A stretch of DNA of 64,000 nucleotides, from contig JAFGCO010000055.1 in the NCBI GenBank assembly GCA_016932575.1, forward strand, positions 1 through 64,000. The letters run 5' to 3'. Position numbers and translations under genes: made by a program. The notes under the pieces were generated by a model. That model saw only the letters and a program-made list of their open reading frames with translations, was not told the origin of the DNA and ran no database searches. Origin of the DNA: a bacterium (lineage in GTDB: Bacteria > Zhuqueibacterota > QNDG01 > JAFGCO01). Below are positions 1-7,207 of the stretch, piece by piece. The stretch's first letter is position 1. The number at the start of each line of letters is the position of its first letter.

Positions 1-1311
1 GACATAAAAATTCCCATCATAATTTCTTACGGCGGCTATTTCATCCACGCCATCATCATTAAAATCGCCCGCCGTAATTCCTGCCCAGTCCGAGTTCGGC
101 CCATTACCCCTATAGACGGCTATTGGATCAAAATATTCTTTATATAAGACCAAGTTTGCAAGACCCAGAAAGTCACTGCCGCCTAACCACTTTCCTTGCT
201 CATAAATCGCATTCTGTGAAAACATGTCAGCGACAATTTGATAAATATCTTTATGATACCGGGAATAATGCAACCACCTTCCTATTCTTAAATCTAAGCT
301 GTTATCTCCACTGCCATCAATACGATAATGTATATATAAAGGCTGTTGATAGAGGCTTTCGGTAACAATCGATGCAAATCTAGTTGTATCATCCTGGCTG
401 AAATTTATGGAACTCATAATTTCATCACCATGTATATAGCATAAACGCGAAAAATCAGCACAAATTGAACCATGCGATATATCTTCGCATTTATCAGGTT
501 CGTACTTTTTCCAATATTTCCACAGATATTGATCACCTGATATCTTTAAATCCGTATGATATTTAAATCGATAAATTAAGCATTTCACTTTTTGTAAATA
601 GGAGGGATTCCCATTAGCCAGATACATCATCAGTAAGGTCCGTCCCATCACCAGTTGCATATTTATAGGCAGTATCCGACCGCCAACACCACCCTTAGGC
701 CAATTCGCAAGATGTAACCATGAAACATTCCTGAATTTATATCCAAAGTCTGATACAGACCATTGATCGTCATGTGCAGCAATTACTTTATCAACAATCG
801 TAATGAAAGTATCCGCAATTGCGTTATATGTTTCTCCAGTGGCAGGATAAATGCTATCTTGAAGACATAGATTATTTTTTACCAGTTGTGCAAAATCCGC
901 AATCGGGTAACAAATCATGCCACTTCCGACAACCTTTGCATAATCATGATATACCCCAAGAGAATCATTAGTTAATAGATGAGTATTCCAGGCTGGCCCC
1001 ATTGTCACATCAATTCCCCTTGAAGGATCAACAATATAAATACTGTCATCAATATTCCCAATCACATTCTTTGCATGAAAAATCAATTTATTTAAATAGT
1101 CCGCATCATTGGTTGCCCTGAACATGGATAAAAATGCCATCATGGCATAACTTTCATTCCAGGCAAGAAGACCAGTTATATTAGTAGAATCTGAATAGCC
1201 TACACTATTGTGATGCGTATTCGCGTCAAAGGCATCTTTGAATGTCGATGAATAACTCGATGAAGATATTAAAAAGATTACAGCTGATATCCTGAGTATT
1301 CTGTAAAACAT
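1..1311 (-). CDS. Secreted protein with probable alpha/alpha-barrel domain and FG-GAP repeat (3' end outside window)
   Basis: An open frame of 437 codons begins at ATG 1311 and runs off the left edge without a stop. A GGAG Shine-Dalgarno lies about 7 bases upstream of the ATG. The first 20 or so residues (MFYRILRISAVIFLISSS) form a signal peptide. Residues 40-330 are helix-rich and look like an alpha/alpha toroid, as in glycan-processing enzymes, for example the stretch WNESYAMMAFLSMFR and the motif FRNVSWLHLANWP. Near the cut end, DWAGITAGDFNDDGVDEIA is a typical FG-GAP/VCBS calcium-binding blade, so a beta-propeller or further repeats probably follow. I cannot name the enzyme. It is exported, and its neighbours are also surface proteins. 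The frame is open and uninterrupted, so I see no sign of decay. Confidence 0.8.
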   Translation of the reverse strand, partial: MFYRILRISAVIFLISSSSYSSTFKDAFDANTHHNSVGYSDSTNITGLLAWNESYAMMAFLSMFRATNDADYLNKLIFHAKNVIGNIDDSIYIVDPSRGIDVTMGPAWNTHLLTNDSLGVYHDYAKVVGSGMICYPIADFAQLVKNNLCLQDSIYPATGETYNAIADTFITIVDKVIAAHDDQWSVSDFGYKFRNVSWLHLANWPKGGVGGRILPINMQLVMGRTLLMMYLANGNPSYLQKVKCLIYRFKYHTDLKISGDQYLWKYWKKYEPDKCEDISHGSICADFSRLCYIHGDEIMSSINFSQDDTTRFASIVTESLYQQPLYIHYRIDGSGDNSLDLRIGRWLHYSRYHKDIYQIVADMFSQNAIYEQGKWLGGSDFLGLANLVLYKEYFDPIAVYRGNGPNSDWAGITAGDFNDDGVDEIAAVRNYDGNFYV

Positions 1312-1348
1312 TTTATGCTCCTCATTGAATGGATTGCCTGTTGATACA

Positions 1349-1381
1349 AAACCTACGAGGTCTTGAAGACCTCGTAGGTTT
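1349..1381. repeat. 33-nt REP-like palindrome, copy 1
   Basis: Perfect inverted repeat with arms AAACCTACGAGGTCTT and its complement around a single central base. It lies in the gap between two minus-strand genes, and its last bases overlap the TAA stop of the upstream gene. Three more copies lie within 3 kb. The arms can form a 16-bp hairpin in RNA or single-stranded DNA, the form REP-type transposases recognise. Confidence 0.95.
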
Positions 1382-2159
1382 AATCCGATCTCTCTTGCCC
1401 TTCTACCTTAGCCAATCTTTCTTCAAGTTCATTATTCTTTTCAATTTGAGCTTGAAGTTGTTTGTTAAGCTCAATAATGTATAGTATCTGCTCCTCAAGC
1501 TTCTGTAGCAGCTTCTTCTGCATCTCACCCATACTCACACCATTTTCCTCAACCTCTTCGGCAGAGGGTATATCCGGCAAATGCTTGTGCGTTTTAATAT
1601 GGTCTTCAACCTCGGCGAGTGTTGGCAGGGCATAGCCAGGTTCAAATACAAAGTCGGGCGCTGGACTGAAAGTGGCAACCACAATTTCCTTGGCCCATAT
1701 TGTTCCGTTCACATCCAGTCTGTGATTAGGCGAGTCCGTACCAATACCGACATTTCCATTCCTTTCTACTAACATTGTCCCTGATCCGATTTTAACATCT
1801 GCATCATTTTCTATTATGAATGGATAATTACCACCTGTATAATTCCCTTCAATCTTGAATGGATAATACCAAACTCCTCCATTATTGACTTGGATTATAT
1901 ATTCCCCTGTACTCGATAATCTATGATTCCAAGTTGCATTTAAATCAACATCATAAACTTCAAATGCATTATACGGATTAGAACCATAAGTTCTAATTGT
2001 ACCATTTACATCCAGTTTTTCACTTGGACTTGTTGTCCCAATCCCCACATTACCGTCATCATAATAAATATCATCATCATTTTGCTCCCAATCTCCGCTA
2101 AACAAAATACCACTCAACAACAAATTCAGAACCATCACCCATAAAATGCGCATATGCAT
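1380..2159 (-). CDS. Tail-fibre-like surface protein, short paralogue
   Basis: A 259-residue exported protein with an N-terminal signal peptide (residues 1-22). It has 'VGIGT.SP..KLDVNGT' modules near residues 33-52 and again near 135-152. These are typical of tail-fibre/S74-like surface proteins common in Bacteroidota and relatives. The last 90 residues (HLPDIPSAEEVEENG, then GEMQKKLLQKLEEQ) form the conserved neck and a C-terminal coiled coil, probably trimerising. Start ATG 2159 has a GGAG box 7 bases upstream. The stop codon lies at the edge of palindrome copy 1. A 56-nt block at the 3' end (1396-1451) is identical to the end of the paralogue at 2892-3923. The exact role is unknown; adhesion or surface display is inferred. 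Confidence 0.8.
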   Translation of the reverse strand: MHMRILWVMVLNLLLSGILFSGDWEQNDDDIYYDDGNVGIGTTSPSEKLDVNGTIRTYGSNPYNAFEVYDVDLNATWNHRLSSTGEYIIQVNNGGVWYYPFKIEGNYTGGNYPFIIENDADVKIGSGTMLVERNGNVGIGTDSPNHRLDVNGTIWAKEIVVATFSPAPDFVFEPGYALPTLAEVEDHIKTHKHLPDIPSAEEVEENGVSMGEMQKKLLQKLEEQILYIIELNKQLQAQIEKNNELEERLAKVEGQERSD

Positions 2160-2181
2160 ATCTCTGCTCCTTTCTTTAATA

Positions 2182-2214
2182 AAACCTACGAGGTCTTCAA
2201 GACCTCGTAGGTTT
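2182..2214. repeat. 33-nt REP-like palindrome, copy 2
   Basis: Perfect 16-bp inverted repeat around one central C. It lies in the 65-nt gap between the transposase gene (ending at 2225) and the start of the tail-fibre-like gene at 2159. It differs from copy 1 only at the central base. With copy 3 it brackets the transposase gene. Confidence 0.95.
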
Positions 2215-2224
2215 GTATTTTCTC

Positions 2225-2815
2225 TTATTCAAAACCCTTCTCCATAATTTCCTGGATCATGTCCTTATTCAGCTTCATATTATGCAGCTCATAATAGCTT
2301 TCTTTACCACCAAACCAATCCAGAACTTCATCTCTCTGAAGATTTGTTGGCTTTTCTTGTAAAATTGAATGATAAGACGAATAAGGCCATTTTCTATAAT
2401 CTCCAATGAGTTGATGCCTTTCTGGATTTTGGTGTATATAAATGATCAATTGGACAAAATATTTCTCTTTTGTAATGACTTTTCGTTTAAATCTGTTCTG
2501 AAATAAACTGCCTGTTCTGTTAAACTGCTTATTGATTGACTTTGCGTACGCATTAAAAAAATGACCAAATCGCTGAACTGCATTTGATTCATTATTCCTG
2601 CAACATTCATTGCTGCTTTTTACCCTTAATGATATATGAAAATGATTTTTTAATAAACAATATGCAAAGGTATCCACCACCGGAGTTACATATTTCTTGA
2701 ATAATTTCAGAAAATATTGATAGTTCTGATCTTCGATAAAAATATTTTCTCCATTGTTCCCCCGGTTATAGATATGGTAATAATTCCCGGGTTCCAGTGG
2801 AATTGTGGCAGACAT
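2225..2815 (-). CDS. REP-associated tyrosine transposase (RAYT, IS200/IS605-like Y1 family)
   Basis: A 196-residue single-domain Y1-transposase homologue. It has the family opening NYYHIYNRGNNGENIF, the metal-binding HxH in KNHFHISLR (about residues 56-64), and the probable nucleophilic tyrosine in FFNAYAKSINK. These are followed by GSLFQNRFKRK and YIHQNPERH, all hallmark RAYT motifs. The family cleaves single-stranded DNA at hairpins through a 5'-phosphotyrosine. Start ATG 2815 has an AAGGA box. The gene is flanked at once by palindromes at 2182-2214 and 2861-2893, the expected RAYT/REP arrangement. No IS605-type TnpB or classical IS ends are present, so it is probably a domesticated or REP-mobilising transposase rather than an autonomous insertion sequence. 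The frame is intact, and I see all the expected catalytic residues. Confidence 0.9.
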   Translation of the reverse strand: MSATIPLEPGNYYHIYNRGNNGENIFIEDQNYQYFLKLFKKYVTPVVDTFAYCLLKNHFHISLRVKSSNECCRNNESNAVQRFGHFFNAYAKSINKQFNRTGSLFQNRFKRKVITKEKYFVQLIIYIHQNPERHQLIGDYRKWPYSSYHSILQEKPTNLQRDEVLDWFGGKESYYELHNMKLNKDMIQEIMEKGFE

Positions 2816-2860
2816 TGCTTTCCTTTATCATATAGGTTTGTTTTAATATGTTAAGGTATT

Positions 2861-2893
2861 AAACCTACGAAGTCTTCAAGACCTCGTAGGTTT
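2861..2893. repeat. 33-nt REP-like palindrome, copy 3 (one mismatch)
   Basis: Same palindrome as copies 1 and 2 but with a G-to-A change in the left arm (CCTACGAAGTCTT), leaving one mismatch in the stem. Its end overlaps the TAA stop of the upstream tail-fibre-like gene, exactly as copy 1 does for the other paralogue. Confidence 0.95.
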
Positions 2894-3923
2894 AATTCGA
2901 TCTCACCTGCCCTTCTACCTTAGCCAATCTTTCTTCAAGTTCATTATTCTTTTCAATTTGAGCCTCGAGTTTTTTATTCAGCTCAATGACATAAAGTGTC
3001 AGCTCTTCGATTTTCTGTAAATGCCTCGCTTGCATCTCCCCCAGATTCACCCCGTTTGCTTCCACCTCTTCGGCAGAGGGAATGTCCGGCAGATGTTTGT
3101 ATGTTTTGATATGGTCTTCTACTTCGTTGAGTGCGGTAAGGTCATATCCGTCTAAGAAAACAAAGTCAGCTCCGGCAGTAGCAGTCACCTTGATTTCACG
3201 GCAATGAATATTGCCCTTTACCGTGAGCATTTCGTCGGGTGTGGTGGTGCCGATGCCGACGTTGTCATGAATATAAAGACCCGTACCAAATTCCCAGCGT
3301 TCGTCAATAAAGTCATAAGAAAATTCTTTCGACCAGTCTGCAGTACCATTGGGGAATGGAACCCAGTATAGTCGATTCCCATCATTTGTCCAAACCAAAC
3401 GAAACAGATGATTTCCAAATTGAGGTTTAATTTGAAATATTTTTTGACTGGAACTAACAATATCTAAAGCACTTTCCTGGTTTGAAGTTCCAATGCCCAC
3501 TTCACCAGTATTATTGATACTTAATCCTGTTACCCAGTTTACTGTTTGACCACCCTGACCATCACTTACAAAAAAATTCATTTTACCATCATTGAATTGA
3601 ATGCGTGACGCACCTCTAGATCCTGAATAATTATAGACATTTTGCACATCATCCGCAACGGCTCCTACAACAATGTTCGCCAATCCCTGTCCACCTGCAA
3701 TATCAACTGACAAATCATTACCGTTATGATTTCCAAGATGTAAAACATGATCCCCAGTTTTTTTCAAATCAAGATAATACATTGATGATTGTGTCCCAAT
3801 CCCCACCTTATTATTCGTCCAGGTAATCCCCGAATCCTCAACCCAACCATCTGCTGCCAGGCATATCCCCAAAAAACCTAATACAATTACCAAAGCCATT
3901 GAATGCAAAACTCGTTCTCTCAT
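2892..3923 (-). CDS. Tail-fibre-like surface protein, long paralogue
   Basis: A 343-residue exported protein with a signal peptide (residues 1-23). It has at least three 'VGIGT' modules: NKVGIGTQSS near residue 40, GEVGIGTSNQ near 140 and DNVGIGTTTPDEMLTVKGN near 222. It ends in the same conserved neck (HLPDIPSAEEVEANG) and coiled coil (LEAQIEKNNELEERLAKVE) as the protein at 1380-2159. Start ATG 3923 is preceded by AAAGGAGCAGA; the other paralogue has a very similar leader, so the duplication probably included the 5' leader. The two genes differ in their middle modules but share a 56-nt identical 3' block, suggesting gene conversion or recent duplication of the end. Function is inferred as surface attachment or assembly, not shown. 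Confidence 0.8.
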   Translation of the reverse strand: MRERVLHSMALVIVLGFLGICLAADGWVEDSGITWTNNKVGIGTQSSMYYLDLKKTGDHVLHLGNHNGNDLSVDIAGGQGLANIVVGAVADDVQNVYNYSGSRGASRIQFNDGKMNFFVSDGQGGQTVNWVTGLSINNTGEVGIGTSNQESALDIVSSSQKIFQIKPQFGNHLFRLVWTNDGNRLYWVPFPNGTADWSKEFSYDFIDERWEFGTGLYIHDNVGIGTTTPDEMLTVKGNIHCREIKVTATAGADFVFLDGYDLTALNEVEDHIKTYKHLPDIPSAEEVEANGVNLGEMQARHLQKIEELTLYVIELNKKLEAQIEKNNELEERLAKVEGQVRSN

Positions 3924-4510
3924 AGTTCTGCTCCTTTAATAAATTTTTTATTTCTCTTTTAAATCTGTATTGCTATCAGTATTGCCTTTTACACACCAAT
4001 CACCGATAATAATGATAATGGCGGTTTGTGTAACAAGGGCCCCATACTTTTAATAACATTTATCCCCTCAAACATACGGAATAAAGGATTGGAATAAAAA
4101 AGAGAATGTTCACAACTTAAATTAATGGAAAATGAGATTTTTCACATGACTGTTGATTAAAATTAACGTAATTATTAAAAAATGCAAGCTAAAAATCAAA
4201 ATTTAAATGGTTAGCTGTGCTTGCGGAGGATTCATAATAAAACCTACGAGGTCTCAAAGACCTCGTAGGTTTTCATTTTCACTTTCAACATATATCCTGT
4301 CTTAGCTAGAAAGGGGTCTGCTTTCTCTTTGAATTATTATTAAAAAGGAATACCGTTACGGAAGACATCTATCGGGATAATAATCCACTTACCCGACTGC
4401 CATCTGATAATGATTTTATTAAACCAATCCATGCGATACACCACTTGCTTTATTCACTCAATTATTGTAATTTATTTTTCAGGAATAATGCAAATACCCA
4501 AGGAGCGGCA
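3924..4510. other. AT-rich intergenic region between divergent genes
   Basis: About 590 nt separate the minus-strand tail-fibre-like gene from the plus-strand DUF6544-like gene. It contains palindrome copy 4. No convincing gene, tRNA or strong -35/-10 pair was found. It must hold the divergent promoters, but I cannot place them. Confidence 0.6.
4240..4272. repeat. 33-nt REP-like palindrome, copy 4
   Basis: Arms AAACCTACGAGGTCT and AGACCTCGTAGGTTT pair over 15 bp around a CAA loop, so the centre differs from copies 1-3. It lies alone in the divergent intergenic region about 1.4 kb from the transposase gene, consistent with dispersal of the element. Confidence 0.95.
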
Positions 4511-5380
4511 TTGAAAAAAAAAGTGATAAAAAAAGCGGGATGGTCCGGTTTCCTTTTGATTTTTTGCGGTACGGCTTTATGGATCGTGCTCGGCAATCGT
4601 GCTATGAAGCAGTCCTCTGATACAATTAAAAATCAGTTAATTCAAACCATAGACACCACAAAGACATTTCTTGATGAGGTTGATTTGTCCAGCTGCCCCG
4701 AACCGGTTCAACATTATCTTCGCTATGCTATTCCTGAAAATCAAAAACGGGATATCCTGGTGCAGCTGAAACACGCTGGCTATATTCAAATCAATCTCGA
4801 CACTAATTTCTACGAAGATCCAACCTGGAAATATCTGATTGCGGAACACATCATTCGACTGGATCAACCCGCTTTTTTCTGGCAGGGCATGATTCATCTG
4901 GGCTGGGAATTCTGGCTGAAAGGCTGGTATCTATACACCCGTGACAATCAACAAATGCTCTGGACCTGGATGGGTTCATTCCCTTTAATAAAAAGAAATG
5001 AACTGCAAATAAGGATCAACGGTCTGTGTCAATTCTTACTGCAATTGCCCTGGTATCCAACGGCTATGGGACCTTCTGACTATCTTCAATGGGAAGCCAT
5101 TGATGACACCTCGGCCAGAGCTATTATTATATCAGACGGGATAAAAATAAGCGGCGTATTTGATTTTAACAGGGAAGGTAAAATCATTCGTTTAATCACA
5201 GACAATATGTCAAGAACAACCAATTCGGGCTTCATCCATGAACAGCGTATGGTCAAGTACGTTCAATACCGGAAGAAAGACAATTATTATTTACCCAGGC
5301 GTATGTACTTTTTCTGGAAAACTCCCGAAGGATGGGTCAGTGATGCGGATTTCCGATTGGAAGAAATCGTGTATTACTAA
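4511..5380 (+). CDS. DUF6544-like membrane-anchored protein
   Basis: The protein has 289 residues from a TTG start at 4511, chosen because AAGGAG ends 5 bases before it and the product then opens with a Lys-rich signal anchor (KKKVIKKAGWSGFLLIF). An upstream ATG at 4445 would add 22 residues with no signal and no ribosome site. The body resembles the DUF6544 family: CPEPVQHYLRYAIPE, then PAFFWQGMIHLG, LPWYPTAMGPSDYLQWEAID and a C-terminal YLPRRMYFFWKTPEGW. The family has no established biochemical role; members are cell-envelope proteins with a beta-rich, possibly lipid-binding domain. It is followed 74 bases later by a bactofilin-like gene on the same strand, so the two may be co-transcribed. 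Confidence 0.7.
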   Translation: MKKKVIKKAGWSGFLLIFCGTALWIVLGNRAMKQSSDTIKNQLIQTIDTTKTFLDEVDLSSCPEPVQHYLRYAIPENQKRDILVQLKHAGYIQINLDTNFYEDPTWKYLIAEHIIRLDQPAFFWQGMIHLGWEFWLKGWYLYTRDNQQMLWTWMGSFPLIKRNELQIRINGLCQFLLQLPWYPTAMGPSDYLQWEAIDDTSARAIIISDGIKISGVFDFNREGKIIRLITDNMSRTTNSGFIHEQRMVKYVQYRKKDNYYLPRRMYFFWKTPEGWVSDADFRLEEIVYY

Positions 5381-5454
5381 ATGCGAAACAAGTTTTCTTA
5401 AGATTCGTACACCTTGTTGCTGCGACGTTTCATTGTTCAGGGGAGACCGTTTTC

Positions 5455-6069
5455 ATGCTGAAAAAACAACAGATATTGCTCGGGATTGTTATCTTATTCC
5501 TTGCCTGCAATGTGGGACTGAATCGCTCCATTACCATCGAACCCGAAGAGGTGGTCCGGAAAGGTCCGAAAGCGATTAATGGAAATATTGTCATTGGCGA
5601 AAGGGCCAGGGTATCCGGGATTTGTACAAGTGTCAACGGTTCGGTGCATATTAAAACCGGTGCCGCAATTCGCGGAGCGGTTTCAGTGAATGGAAGTATC
5701 CTGCTGGTAGACAGTGTTCAGGTATATGGCAATATATCTTCGGTAAACGGTGGCCTGATTACAGGAATTGGAACGTACATTCAAAAAAAAGTCAGGGTGG
5801 TGAATGGATCTGCAGAACTGAGGGGCACATGCATTGACCGCAATATTGAAATATCAAACGGCCACCTCACCATTTCTGATTCCAGTCTCATCAAAGGCAG
5901 TATTTTTATCAGAAAAGCTCAGCACCCACTAACCATCACGATTGAAAAGGGCTCATTAATCAAAGGGAATGTACATGCGAAAACCGGAGAGGCCCCGGTC
6001 AGGTTGATCATTCGTGATAACAGCAGGGTGATGGGAAAAACAACGCACGTGACCATGGTGCAGGAATAA
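5455..6069 (+). CDS. Bactofilin-like beta-solenoid repeat protein, probable lipoprotein
   Basis: A 204-residue protein with a hydrophobic leader ending in a lipobox-like FLAC (Cys18), so probably lipid-anchored. The body is built from roughly 18-20-residue repeats, each carrying an 'NG' turn followed by alternating hydrophobics: AINGNIVIG, SVNGSVHIK, SVNGSILLV, SVNGGLITG, VVNGSAELR and ISNGHLTIS. This is the pattern of bactofilins and other polymer-forming parallel beta-helices, where each turn adds one rung. A GGGGAGA box precedes ATG 5455. No other domain is present. Function is inferred as an envelope-associated scaffold or structural protein; catalysis is unlikely. Confidence 0.65.
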   Translation: MLKKQQILLGIVILFLACNVGLNRSITIEPEEVVRKGPKAINGNIVIGERARVSGICTSVNGSVHIKTGAAIRGAVSVNGSILLVDSVQVYGNISSVNGGLITGIGTYIQKKVRVVNGSAELRGTCIDRNIEISNGHLTISDSSLIKGSIFIRKAQHPLTITIEKGSLIKGNVHAKTGEAPVRLIIRDNSRVMGKTTHVTMVQE

Positions 6070-6260
6070 AGACACAAGTATTTTTTTATTTTCAATTCAG
6101 ATACTATGAGGAGAGCCCTCTAAAATAAACGATTGTATTTCATGACTCCGGTACAATATAAGACGGGTCCATACTGGTCTTGTATTAGGATGATAAAATA
6201 AAAACATCTCAAAGTAACCAGATACAAAATGAATCGGATTTGATAAAAAGAGGATAATTG

Positions 6261-7076
6261 ATGAAATCAATCGGTCTTGCTCTGGGCGGCGGCGGCGCAC
6301 GGGGATTTTGCCATATTGCCTTTTTAAAAATATTGGACGAGCTGGGATTGAAACCAAAAATTATCTCCGGTACCAGCATCGGAGCAATTATCGGCAGTTT
6401 TTATGCTGCAGGAATGTCTGCAGAAGCAATGGAAGATATGCTGGAAAGTATCGGATTCATAGAAATAACAAAAATGATGGATTGGAACATTTTAAAAGAT
6501 TCGGCACTTTTTAAGGGAAAAGGTATAGAAGAATTTATTGAAGAAAATCTGCCGGTCAATTCGTTCGAGGCATGCCAAATTCCGATTAAAATCGTGGCCA
6601 CCGATTTCTGGCATCGGAAGCAGATCGTATTCGAGTCCGGTGACCTGATTGAAGCCATCCGTGCAAGCATTTCATTACCTTTGATTTTTGAGCCCGTAAA
6701 ACATGGAAATCAAATCTTAATTGACGGAGGGGCAGTCAATCCTGTTCCATATGACGTGATTCAAAATCAATGCGAACTCTGTATTGCCATTGATGTTTCC
6801 GGAAAACGGGAGCCAAAGAATAAAAACCTTATGCCAAACATGTTTGATAACGTCCTGTCTACTTTTGAAATTATGCAGGATTCAATCCTTGAAAATAAAA
6901 ATCAAATAAACCGTCCGAACATTTATATTAAACCCGATCTGGTAAATGTGGGCGTTCTGGACTTTTTCAAGTTCAAACAGATCATGCAAAGTGTCAGTCA
7001 GGATGCTGCTGATTTTAAAACGGCCATTGAAAAGGCCTGTTTTCCAAGAAAAAAGAAATTTTTCATTTTTCACTAA
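6261..7076 (+). CDS. Patatin-like phospholipase
   Basis: A 271-residue hydrolase of the patatin/RssA family, acting on acyl esters of phospholipids. Key motifs are the oxyanion-hole glycine loop GGGGARG (residues 9-15), the nucleophile elbow GTSIG with Ser39, and the catalytic aspartate in DGGAVNPVP (Asp155). There is no signal peptide, so it is probably cytoplasmic or peripheral to the inner membrane. ATG 6261 is preferred over a TTG one codon earlier because AGAGGA then sits 6 bases upstream. Length matches the single-domain RssA-like subgroup rather than the outer-membrane patatin-barrel fusions. It has no obvious operon partner; the TonB receptor begins about 130 bases downstream. Confidence 0.92.
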   Translation: MKSIGLALGGGGARGFCHIAFLKILDELGLKPKIISGTSIGAIIGSFYAAGMSAEAMEDMLESIGFIEITKMMDWNILKDSALFKGKGIEEFIEENLPVNSFEACQIPIKIVATDFWHRKQIVFESGDLIEAIRASISLPLIFEPVKHGNQILIDGGAVNPVPYDVIQNQCELCIAIDVSGKREPKNKNLMPNMFDNVLSTFEIMQDSILENKNQINRPNIYIKPDLVNVGVLDFFKFKQIMQSVSQDAADFKTAIEKACFPRKKKFFIFH

Positions 7077-7207
7077 AACAACTGTTAACCTGAATAAGAC
7101 ACCGGGTTAGAAAACATTCACAAATTTTGATCATTATAACAATTATGGAAAATACAAGGGTTTGTTTTCTGGCCCATATTGATTCCGAAAACGATGGAGC
7201 GTTCTAA

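Noticed and set aside
2225-2815. Complete IS200/IS605 insertion sequence
   Set aside because: No TnpB gene and no classical left/right end hairpins other than the shared palindromes; motifs fit the RAYT branch better.
1349-4272. Four similar repeats as a CRISPR array
   Set aside because: Copies are 470-1350 nt apart with genes in between, are fully palindromic and have no spacers or cas genes.
6097-6357. Small minus-strand frame across the gap before the patatin gene
   Set aside because: It overlaps the patatin start and glycine loop on the opposite strand, and has no ribosome site.
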